The notes beneath the pieces were generated by a model. That model saw nothing but the letters and a program-made list of their open reading frames with translations, ran no database searches and was not told the DNA's origin. Position numbers and translations under genes: made by a program. Positions 36,523 to 46,192 of a stretch of DNA of 64,000 nucleotides are shown here, piece after piece. Location of the stretch: assembly GCA_013146195.2 (NCBI GenBank), contig CM028382.1, forward strand, positions 5,738,434 to 5,802,433, in the 5' to 3' direction. The first letter of the stretch is position 1. Every line of letters begins with the position of its first letter. Source of the stretch: Codonopsis lanceolata (lineage: Eukaryota > Streptophyta > Magnoliopsida > Asterales > Campanulaceae).

Positions 36523-36874
36523 TACTTCCTTCCTTTATTCCAGGTAAAAAGTTTACTATTTTATTTTTAAATATTTTATTTAAAGAATATACTTTCAAAA
36601 ATTAAAAAAATAGAAGTGCAATGTTATTACTAATGAGCTACTAAAAATATCTTTTTTTTTTAATGACTTTTAAACGAGACTCTTTGTCTAGAATTAAGAG
36701 AGTATTTATTAGTATTTACTAGGATTGTATATTTGTATTTACGAGATAGACCTGGGATGGTAATTGGTAAATGTGATCATTTTCATGGTAATGAGCTACT
36801 ATTTCGTAATTATTTACTAATATTATTACTGTTTACTATTTATTTTGGAAATAATGGAGAAAAAAATAAGGAAA

Positions 36875-37640
36875 GATTATGGGTCGGTTCACTTTTTTAA
36901 GTTTTTATTTGCTTCAGTGCAGTGTTTTTTTTTTCAAACTGGAAAATGACATTTTTTGGGGTAAAAATAATACGCTACCCTTAATAAGTATGAGACGCAC
37001 TATGAAAATGAATCACAGTGCATTGATTATTGAACCACGATGTATCAATTTTATTGCATTAATTTTTGCATCACGATTCATCAGTTTAATTGTCTAGTCT
37101 ATTTTTGCACCGCAATACATTATTGTTCGAACCGCGATTCATCAGTTTAATTGGGTGCATTGATTATTGAACTGCGATGCATAAATTTTATTGCATTAAT
37201 TTTGCACCACGATTTATCAGTTTAATTGTCTAGTCTATTTTTACACCACAATACATCAATTACAACAGTGTTTGAACCACGATACATCAATGTTTGCAAC
37301 ACAATATATATTGATCCAATGTTTTTGCACCGCGATATAGAATCATAAAGAACCAGACCATGTCCTTCAGCTTGTTCTTCCATCTCCTCCGTCGTAAACA
37401 TTCTTCTTCCTCCACCTTCTCCGCCTTTGTCTCTACTGGAAAATCTCAACCCAGCACAGATCAATTACAGTTGCGTAACAATGGTGATTTTTGAATCCAA
37501 TGTGTTTGTCGAAGCTGTTGAATATGCCGATCATATTTTCAGAATAATATTTCAAAAAAATGATTTTTTGAGGTTAAAAAAAATAAAATTGAACTTTTAA
37601 AGTTACAAATTTTGAAAAAGGGATCGGTTAAAAATTTTAC
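36875..37640. repeat. GATGCATCG-motif inverted-repeat element, right-arm copy
   Basis: Ends contain GGGTCGGTTCACTTTTTTAAG and its counterpart AAAAAGGGATCGGTT. The interior has many units around CACCGCGATACATCA and GAACCGCGATTCATCA. Mirror of 18150-18905. Small internal differences in unit number suggest slippage after duplication. Confidence 0.7.
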
Positions 37641-38957
37641 CCAAAAAAGTAATATATTAGTATTAGAATTATGTATTTAGCCCAAATCGATTTTCTGAAC
37701 ATTTTCTTTTGACCGAATGATTAGCCCTATAATTGTCCAGAGTAGTTGATGGCCCAAGCATGGATTGCAACTTGCAAGTGGCTCCAATTTGGACAAACAC
37801 CGGCAGATATTTTTATTTTATTTTTATTAATAATTAATAATGTCCAAAAAGTGCAAGAGAACTTAGATATTTGTGAGGTAGGATATTTCATATTTATAAA
37901 TAAAATTTTCTTTTTCTCTATGTGGAGTAATGCGTTTTGTTATCCACAGAGATATCCAAGTGAAGGGCCAAAAGAGCACAAGAAATCCAAATGTAACCCA
38001 TCATATTGTAATTGTAGGTCTACTTTTTAAGATGGGCCTAGGATGGTGATTGGTGATTGGTGATCCTTTTACTAAGGTTTTATGTGCTATATGAATAATG
38101 TTGGGTGAAAAGGTAAAAGGTTAGGACGTTAAATACGTCTAATTAATTAAAATTATAAGTTTTATCGATCTCTAAATGATGACGATTTTGCAACAAATGA
38201 TTAACCTTACCGATATTATTAATGAGTAGTAATTAATTAAGTAAATTTGAACGTGACAACACACGCCGGGAAATCAATTAATTGTAATTTAGTTGATTTT
38301 TCTCTCTCTTTACATGATGAGGGAGAAAACTAATAAGAAGAAAAAAACAATCATACTTTGAGATACGTGCCAAATGGTAGATTAAAGTTTATTCAAGACC
38401 ATAAAGCCTACACGCATGCATGCGCATTTCGAAAATAAAACATGTTTATGTGTAAAGAACATGTCATAATCCTGTGCAACTCAAAGAAAGTGCAAGGCGG
38501 AAAATGCGAGGTTGGGGTGGAGGAGGGAAGGAGACCTAGAACGGGGAAATTTCGAGCATCTACTGATAAGAGGATAGAGGACCTTCCTACTCCCCTTGCA
38601 AAAGGAAATTAGACTTTCATTCTTCCTTTCAACAAGGGAGGATTATAGAATTATATTAATTACATTCTCCACAACCTTATGAGTTATGAAACACACGAAT
38701 AGGAAAAGGCTCAAAAGGTGCTTCATTCTTTTCCCTGTTAAATGTATAACTTGAACATAAGCTCCATTGCAATTTGCATACTCTAAAAATATTGAGACAA
38801 AAAAAAAGTTAGAGGTATTTATACAATTCTTCTAAAGTAAGGTTGCAAAATATATTCATTAGAAGTAGTGGGAGCATAGTGTTAAGATTTTCACAGAATA
38901 GTAAAGAAGCATGAAATTTAAGAAGAGTGGCGCTATTCAAACCCCCATTCCTGTGAG

Positions 38958-39175
38958 TAGGGGTATGCAGAAATTTTCCGGAATCGGACCGGATCAATGA
39001 AACCGAACCAGATCAGTCAAAAATGGACCGGACCAATACTTTGGATTGGTCCTGGATCTGAATTTTCACATTACCGGAGAATTGGGTCGGTCCACGGTTC
39101 TAGAAACCAAAAATGTAGAACCGGACCGAACTGGACCAATGTGTATTTATTATTATTTTATTATATATAATATAG

Positions 39176-39232
<57 letters not shown>

Positions 39233-39625
39233 TATATGCAGTTATTTTTTTTCTCTATTTCGTTTGTACTATTTTATTATTTTGTTTCCACCGGTTTGTT
39301 ATGTTTATGTGTTTATGATTTTGACATTTTTAATTGTTGAATGTAATTTTATGGAAGGTTTTTAAATCTATTTATGAATATTAAATCTTTTAGATTTTGT
39401 TATGTATTTGTATTAAACAGATAAAAAATAAATAACCATCGTATTGGTCCGGTCCTGATTCTCGTACGTCTTCAATTGGTTCTAGACCGGACCAATGTAT
39501 TGGTTCTCAAACATATTGGGTTGGTCCTGGTTCTATATTTTTTGAAAATCGGACTATTGGTCTGGTCCTTGTTTTCTCATTTTTTTTCTAAAAAAGTGGA
39601 CCGAACCGGACCAAGCTCACCCCTA
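38958..39625. mobile_element. Non-autonomous hAT-type element (668 bp)
   Basis: Termini TAGGGGTATG and CTCACCCCTA, with the exact 8-bp duplication CCTGTGAG at 38950-38957 and 39626-39633. Subterminal regions are rich in GGACCGGA/CCGGTCC-type motifs on opposite strands. An internal TA microsatellite runs at 39181-39228. Same family style as 763-1413. Confidence 0.9.
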
Positions 39626-39649
39626 CCTGTGAGTGTACCCCCTAAAAAC

Positions 39650-40100
39650 GGGATATTTACAAAAATGGCCAAGTCAAAGATGACTTGGTCATTTGTAGCC
39701 TCACTTAAAAAAAATATACTCTTTTATGGCCTGATTTATTGATAAACCACGATTGGTTTATCGGTAAACCAGTAAAAATACACCCCCTTAACATCCGAAA
39801 TCACCGACGATGTGGTGAGATGAGTCGACCAAGTGGTTTACAGTGGTTTTTTGATAAACCAGTGTAAACCACTTGGTCTACAAATGATTTATCAATAAAC
39901 CAGTGTAAAACCACTTGGTCGACTAATTGGTTTATCTGGTCGACCAATGGTCGACAATTGGTTTTATCAATAAACCAGTGTAAAACTACTTGGTCGACCA
40001 ACTGGTTTATCTGATCAACCAGTGGTCGACCAAGTGGTTTATGGTCAAAGGCTATATATGTTCATCAACTAGGTCAAATGACCGTATTTGACTAATGTCA
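39650..40100. mobile_element. MULE-like element built of GGTTTATCAGTCGACC-type repeats (451 bp)
   Basis: Flanked by the 11-bp repeat CCCCTAAAAAC (39639-39649 and 40101-40111). The termini are weakly inverted over about 50 bp (GATATTTACAAAAATGG against the complement of the right end, CAAATACGGTCATTTG). The interior (39735-40045) is a degenerate tandem repeat around AAACCAGTGTAAACCACTTG and GGTCGACCAA. Confidence 0.65.
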
Positions 40101-40911
40101 CCCCTAAAAACACCTACTTTCTATCTTGCCTTTATTTCTTATGAAGATACTCCCCTCCTTCCTTCCCAGTTTGCGTAACATTCCCCCTCCCCCTCTTCTT
40201 CTTCCAACCCAGCCACCACCCCCACTGCCTTTACCGTTCTGCTTCTCCCTCCCTTCCTTCTTCCCCCCTCTTGACCATCCCTCCCTCCCACCCACCCACC
40301 ACCACCCCCGTCACCGTTTTCCATCTCTGCACAAACATTCCCATCCACCACCCCCACTCATTCTTCTCTCGCTCTTCTCCAATTAATGCTCGAAGGTAAA
40401 ATAATAAAAAAATTTGCTAATGTTCTGTCCTGGTTGCCCGAACAACCTTAAGTAATTTTTTTTTGGATTTACACTGTTCGGTCATTGTTTGCCGAACGAC
40501 TTAGTGTTGTTCAGCTAGGGATAACCGAACAACCTTGGGCAAATTTTTTCTTTAGATTTACAATGCTCGGTAATGATCGACCGAATTGATTTTTTTTTTC
40601 TCAAGATTTGATTTATCAATAGAGTTGGGAAGGGAAGGAGTAGGCGGGAGAAGAAAAAGGAGGAGGGGGAAGGTTATGCACATTGGCCTATTGGGAATGA
40701 GGGGGGAGTGAGAAGCAAGAAGGAAGGGAGTAGAGGGAAGGGAGGGAGAAGTAGAATGATAAGGCAGTGGGGGGTGGTGGTGGTTGGGTTAAAAGAAGAT
40801 GAATGGGAAATGTTACGTGAAGAGGGAAGGAAGGAGGGGGTATCTTCAAAATAAGAAGTTAGTGTTTTTACGGGTACACTCGTAGGAACGGACGAAGGGT
40901 CTGGATAGCGC

Positions 40912-41110
40912 AAATCATTTTAGAACGGCGAAAGGAGCGGCAGCTCTACTCCGCCGCAACTTCATAACCTATACAGTCCAAACCTCTCCTTCTCTCGCTC
41001 CTCACCACCGGCCCCCGTCCTCGGGGACACCTCTACGTTCTCGTACGTCGGTACAGCCGACGTTGTCAGCTAACACGCACTCAGCTTACAAAATTTCCTT
41101 CACTCTCTCT
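40912..41110. other. GC-richer unique segment, unidentified
   Basis: About 200 bp of CG-containing, pyrimidine-rich DNA (CTCCGCCGCAACTTC, CTCTCCTTCTCTCGCTCC) reminiscent of a plant 5' UTR or promoter, but followed by AT-rich DNA with no ORF. Possibly a gene fragment carried by the preceding element. Confidence 0.3.
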
Positions 41111-41194
41111 ATTCTCAAGTCAAGGTATTTATTTTAAGACTACTTTTCTAGATATTGCGACTCTTCAAGTGTTATCTGTAATTCTGTATGAATG

Positions 41195-41197
<3 letters not shown>

Positions 41198-41253
<56 letters not shown>
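41198..41253. repeat. (AT)n microsatellite
   Basis: About 28 uninterrupted AT units. Confidence 0.95.
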
Positions 41254-41257
<4 letters not shown>

Positions 41258-42405
41258 CTAGGTAGTCTAAAAATAGTAATTTCTCGCCAAAATTCGCATC
41301 CCTAAAATAGTAACCCCTATTTATAACAAATATTTAATGAATCCAATGATTAAATAATACAAATTCAAATATTTATAACTCCTTGAAACTAGAGCCACTG
41401 CATTCATTACTTTGTTATCCAAACACAACCTTTTATGCATACAACCGTTAGTTTTCCATTGTTGCCAAATAAACTTCAGAAAAATCATGGATGACTTTGC
41501 GCAAGAAATTTCACTGAAGTGAATCACAAATACTCACAATTTATTATAACTGAATGACTAATCTGTAAATATATATATATATATACATATATATGATTTT
41601 ATTTATGATTTTTTTGTCTACTTCACCAGATTAAAAGTTATTAAAACAAATACTTACAATGAAATCACAAAAACTCACAACTCATTATAATTAAATGAAA
41701 TATAAGAATACTTTTTTGTCTATTTCATCGGATCAAAGTTCTTAAAAGAAATATTTTGAACAAAATTACAAATACTCATTATTGATATTAAATATATGAC
41801 TAACCAACAAAAATATAGAGATTTTGAAATTTTGCTATCAATTTCATCATATTTAAATTTTAAAAAACATCAAAAGTTTATCTAAAACACGAATGCACAA
41901 TATTAATTATAAATGACTGACAGATCTAAAAAATATATCGATTGAAAATAAATAAAATTTAAAAAATACTTCAAGAAACAAAAACTATATAATGGTAAAT
42001 AACAAAACGAAACAAACAATGTCGCAAAATAATTTTTCCTTTAAGAAAGAGAAAATGTTTAGGAAGTGCAAAGTTACCTATCTTTTAAAAAAAAATGAAC
42101 CGACCATTTAATCATGAACGAATTGATTTGCCGCTGTGTTCGAAAAGTAATCAGATTTACATCAAATTGTAGAGTGGCCAAGTATTCTCACTTGAAAAGC
42201 TATCTTGATGATCACCCTTCATAGAGTTCTATATTTTTGAGGATAGAGAAGGGGAGAGGGATAATGAGTAATAGGAGTGAAGAAGAAAAACTAAAATGAG
42301 AGTTGGTTTCATAAGTTGGGTTAATAGTTTGTTTTTTCTTCGATGAAAGGGCAAAGTTGTTGAAATAGATATCATGACAAGAGGTAGTGAGACCCAAGAC
42401 AAGAG

Positions 42406-42406
<1 letters not shown>
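41254..42406. other. AT-rich intergenic DNA, no gene seen
   Basis: Contains loosely similar stretches (AAATACTCACAA-type motifs at about 41526, 41670 and 41768) but no ORF, RNA gene or transposon end that I can support. Confidence 0.5.

Positions 42407-42470
<64 letters not shown>
42407..42470. repeat. (TA)n microsatellite
   Basis: About 32 uninterrupted TA units. Confidence 0.95.
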
Positions 42471-42471
<1 letters not shown>

Positions 42472-42754
42472 TCTAAAACAATGTCGTTTTAATATCCGTG
42501 AGTGGGGCGAAGTAACAAAGCCGAAAGATTAAATTTGTCTTTTTAATTGTTATTGATTATTGATATTGAAATGAGCCATACACATGCTTAAATCAGTAGA
42601 AATAGAATTATTTGAGTCAATTTTCAATCGATCATCGTCAATTAAATTTGTTTAGAGTAAGTTTTGTCATTCAATTAATATGTGTCGGGTTATGAACACG
42701 TCAGACCCATTTATATTTATTTGTCTTTTAAAGGTTTGAAAAGAATATGATAAA

Positions 42755-43100
42755 AATTGGGTCGGTCTCTTTTGACAGATATTCAACCGCTGTCCACTAT
42801 GTTTTTTTAATTGGAAAAAAATATCTTTGATGTGAAAGGACGAATCATACCTTTAATGAATCGGACACGCTTGCGATAAGCATCAATTCATACATTGCTA
42901 ATTTGCCATGTATGATTCAAAATTGTGTAATTGTCATTCGCATTCCATAGCAGTGCATCGCGATTTTAAATCGATGCCTTACGTTCAAATGGTCTATTTT
43001 CAATTCAAAACGATGCATTGTGATTCTAAATTGATGCATCGCGAATCCAAATCGATGTATTGCTACTGAAAATTGGTACACTGCGATACACATTTTTTGT
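42755..43100. repeat. GATGCATCG-motif element, one end preserved
   Basis: The left end reads ATTGGGTCGGTCTCTTTTG, the family terminus, followed by the usual T-rich and TTTAATGAATCGGACACG blocks. Then come tandem units around CGATGCATTGTGATTC and TTGATGCATCGCGAATCC. The opposite terminus is not visible. Confidence 0.6.
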
Positions 43101-43339
43101 ATTTTCATTTTAATTATTTATTTAATATTCATAAATTGCAGTTATTTAAATTTATTTATTTTATTATTGTTAATCAACTGACACATATATTTCTTTATTT
43201 TCATAATAATTTTTAATTAAATGAATCAAATGATATTTTTTTATTCATTGAAAAATAATCTCTTCTTTTAGTTTTGTTTTTTTTGTCTTCATTGTGCTTG
43301 ATTATAATTTAATTGAGTATAATTTGATTAAAAAATATA

Positions 43340-43378
43340 TATGTCCGTGCATTTAACTCACGGGTATAAAACCAGTTG
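43340..43378 (+). mobile_element. Possible eroded Helitron 3' end
   Basis: GTCCGTGCATTTAACTCACGGG can form a stem (CCGTG / CACGG) and is followed by TATAAAACCAGTT, where CCAG would replace the canonical CTAG. Only suggestive. Confidence 0.35.
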
Positions 43379-43466
43379 TTACAAATTATGAACTAGGGTT
43401 AGGGTGTTTATAAAATTTGATTACTGTCGATAAAAAGAATAGCGTTTTAACTGTTCTTGAAGAGTA

Positions 43467-43851
43467 TCTATTATATAAAACAGATCATAAAGCTAATTAC
43501 CGGCCAGGATCTGTTTTCACAAAGCTATCTACCGGTCAGGATTAAATCTTTTGAAAAAGCTATTTACCGGCCAGGATTGATTTTTACGAAACACATTCGA
43601 CGGTCGGGATTAACTTTCATACATTTTATCGAAAACCGTTTTTTACGGTTTTGATTTATGAAAACCGTTTAATTTTATCGAAAGACATTCAACCGCCTCC
43701 GTCTCCTATTCAACCGTTCAACTCCGTCTCCTACTCCTACTTCAAAACAGATCACGACTCCAAAACAGATCACGACTCCAAAACAGATCACGACTCTTCA
43801 TCACGACTCCGTCTCCTACCTAAAAGGTATATCAATCGAAATGAATAACAA
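43467..43851 (+). mobile_element. Helitron 5' fragment (385 bp), first
   Basis: Contains the CCGGCCAGGATCTGTTTTC, CCGGTCAGGATTAAATC and CGGTCGGGATTAAC blocks of the full copy, and three tandem ACAGATCACGACTCCAAA units. Breaks off at GAATAACAA, where full copies continue with TATTTTTC; the next Helitron 5' end starts exactly there. Confidence 0.85.
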
Positions 43852-45816
43852 TCTATTATATAAAACAGATCATAAAGCTAATTACCGGCCAGGATCTGTT
43901 TTCACAAAGCTATCTACCGGTCAGGATTAAATCTTTTGAAAAAACTATTTACCGGCCATGATTGATTTTTACGAAACACATTCGACGGTCGGGATTAACT
44001 TTCATACATTTTATCGAAAACCGTTTTTCACAGTTTTGATTTATGAAAAACCGTTTTAATTTTATCGAAAGACATTCAACCGTTTTCAGCCTCCGTCTCC
44101 TATTCAACCGTTCAACTCCGTCTCCTACTCCTACTTCAAAACAGATCACGACTCCAAAACAGATCACGACTCTTCATCACGACTCCGTCTCCTACCTAAA
44201 AGATATATCAATCGAAATGAATAACAATATTTTTCAAAAATTGAAAAAATTACCTCAAAATCGAATTGGAGACGATTCTGATGACGGTTTGAGGGATGCT
44301 GAAAGAGAAGGGGAAAGGAGTCACATTCATGGATTTAAAGCGGCGACAGTGGCTTGACGATAGATCTAGAAGAAAGGGAGAGGAAGAAAAAAAAATCGAC
44401 AGAGACAGAGCGACATAGCGGTGGAGGAAGTGGATGATCTCAAATCGTTGAATATAAAGGGTTTGGTTTTGCTTCAGATAGTCTGATTTGGGTGAAGACT
44501 CTTGATTGGCGAGTATTGTTGACGGGTTGTTTTGGAGATCCTGATCGTCAGATGGAGTTTGCCAAAGTGTTGGAAAAACATGGCATAAACAGTGTAACCC
44601 ACTTTAACAAAGGGTACCATGTCGTGGAGCTTTTTGAGTTAGAAAGAGCTAAGGAGGTATTTGTGTGGCTTACCACTTTCATTTTGGCATATTTGAACAT
44701 CTAGCGGATTACGCATCTACAATGTGATTATGTGAAGCTTTTGACGATAGTAGTTGTTGGTCAAATGTGATGTAGAAGTTTTTGTTTATTTGAATTATTG
44801 TTATTATTAGTTATTTTTTTGGTTCCGGTAGTCTGTTTGTGTTTTTGTGTTCAATTTCTTTAATGTTTTTGGGGTTCATCTCTTTCTGCTGGCAATTTTT
44901 TAAGTTTGTCAATCTCGCGAGGAATCCCCAAGACCAAGACTTTTAAGTCGCCGTTGCTGGAATCAATCAAAACAATTCGCCATCCTCTCCGAATCTGTAA
45001 GTTTCTCTCTCTGTCTGAGGTGTATGTCTATTTGTGTGTGTTTATTCTTAGCGTATTTGTCTGAGGCTGAAGAAACACCGGACAACCGAACTTACACAGT
45101 GAGAGAGGCGAGGCTGAAGAAACGCCGGGATAGAGGCCGGGACAGTTGAGAGAGGGAGGAGGACGATGAAGGAAGTCGGGTAACAGAGGAGAGAGAAGTG
45201 AAGTAGCAACCACTAAATATCTGTTTCTGTTCTTGACAATGTGAGCACCAAAAAGCACCATACATTTTTGCTCCTACCGAGTGCAGATGTTTTGCAAGAG
45301 AAATAACTAATTGACTAGATTGTGTTGTAATCTCAATTGTATAGCAAGGGATGTCTGTCTCTGCTAAGCTGTATCAATACATGGACAAAAGAAATTAGAG
45401 AAATAAGATTTGTTAGATATGAGTAAACTAACATTGTATTACACCTACCAGAGACTTACATGTTCCTCAATAATTTATATCTATTTATTCCCCAATCCAT
45501 AGACTATTGTAGCTTGTTGCCGAATATTTGGAAAATAAGTATATTGTAGGTGTGATTCTTCTTTTTTAGTGGTAGCCTTGGAGCTGATTGTTCGCGTTAC
45601 AACAGGAATATAATATGGGCTGGCACGACTTCCATATTTTTATTATTTCTATTAATAAAATATAACAAGGTACCGCCCCTGTTTCTCTAAAAAAAATATC
45701 AAAGATATGCTAATTTTAAATTATTTATTATATTAATTTATTTGAATACTAACACCGTCCTGTACTGACATCGTCCAATACTGGCGCTGTGCCATAGGCA
45801 CGGGCACAAAATCTTG
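43852..45816 (+). mobile_element. Full Helitron copy 1 (1965 bp)
   Basis: Runs from TCTATTATATAAAAC to the hairpin GTGCCATAGGCACGGGCAC and terminal CTTG, where CTAG is expected. The terminal R-to-T change may have weakened termination and allowed read-through into the next copy. It contains a 70-codon ORF at 44492-44704 and a region with a possible captured exon (about 44905-45000). No Rep or helicase is encoded. Confidence 0.85.
44492..44704 (+). CDS. Hypothetical 70-residue ORF inside Helitron copy 1
   Basis: Encodes a protein beginning MKTLDWRVLLTGCFGDP with a central KVLEKHGINSVTHFNKGYHV and an aliphatic C-terminus. I recognise no family. The identical protein is encoded at 46815-47027 in copy 2; the visible nucleotide difference in it (GATCGT/GACCGT) is silent. 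It could be a captured exon with part of the following intron read through. Sequence identity may reflect only the recent duplication, so coding status is doubtful. Confidence 0.35.
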   Translation: MKTLDWRVLLTGCFGDPDRQMEFAKVLEKHGINSVTHFNKGYHVVELFELERAKEVFVWLTTFILAYLNI

Positions 45817-46192
45817 TCTATTATATAAAACAGATCATAAAGCTAATTACCGGCCAGGATCTGTTTTCACAAAGCTATCTACCGGTCAGGATTAAATCTA
45901 TTGAAAAAGCTATTTACCGGCCATGATTGATTTTTACGAAACACATTCGACGGTCGGGATTAACTTTCATACATTTTATCGAAAACCGTTTTTTACGGTT
46001 TTGATTTATGAAAAACCGTTTTAATTTTATCGAAAGACATTCAACCGTTTTCAGCCTCCGTCTCCTATTCAACCGTTCAACTCCGTCTCCTATTCCTACT
46101 TCAAAACAGATCACGACTCCAAAACAGATCACGACTCTTCATCACGACTCCGTCTCCTACCTAAAAGATATATCAATCGAAATGAATAACAA
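45817..46192 (+). mobile_element. Helitron 5' fragment (376 bp), second
   Basis: Same truncated extent as 43467-43851, ending at GAATAACAA, but with two rather than three ACAGATCACGACTC units. It starts directly after the CTTG end of copy 1. Confidence 0.85.

Larger units (their letters stand above)
31741..38847 (-). repeat. Right arm of the giant imperfect palindrome
   Basis: Reverse complement of 16631-26603. The inner edge is sharp: similarity stops 12 bp beyond the MULE target duplication, at TGAAATAGGTAA (31741-31752). It lacks the four left-arm insertions. Right-arm-only differences are a 245-bp block at 34484-34728, about 120 bp near 36700-36820 and small indels. Substitutions are spread along the whole arm, arguing against a simple assembly mirror artefact. 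Confidence 0.93.
38930..40911. mobile_element. Inverted-repeat element containing two nested transposons
   Basis: Removing the hAT element (38958-39625) and the MULE-like element (39650-40100), each with one target copy, joins a left arm. It starts GCGCTATTCAAACCCCCATT and runs through 40111 to about 40270. This arm is the inverted counterpart of about 40700-40911, which ends GGTCTGGATAGCGC. Both arms share the pyrimidine-rich CTCCTTCCTTCCC tract, the ACCACCCCCACTGCC block and the TGTACCC-TAAAAAC block. The central part (about 40410-40600) repeats degenerate GTTCGGTNNTTGNNCGAAC-like units. No transposase and no target duplication were found. Proline-rich ORFs in the arms reflect the pyrimidine tract. 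Confidence 0.78.

Noticed and set aside
16631..38847. Pure assembly artefact for the palindrome
   Set aside because: Arms differ by substitutions, an 11-bp exon indel and several insertions with target duplications, so they are two distinct sequences, although misjoined haplotypes remain to be excluded by long reads.
40104..40913. Proline-, serine- or glycine-rich ORFs
   Set aside because: They come from pyrimidine-rich inverted arms of a transposon and appear mirrored on opposite strands, as expected from the repeat.
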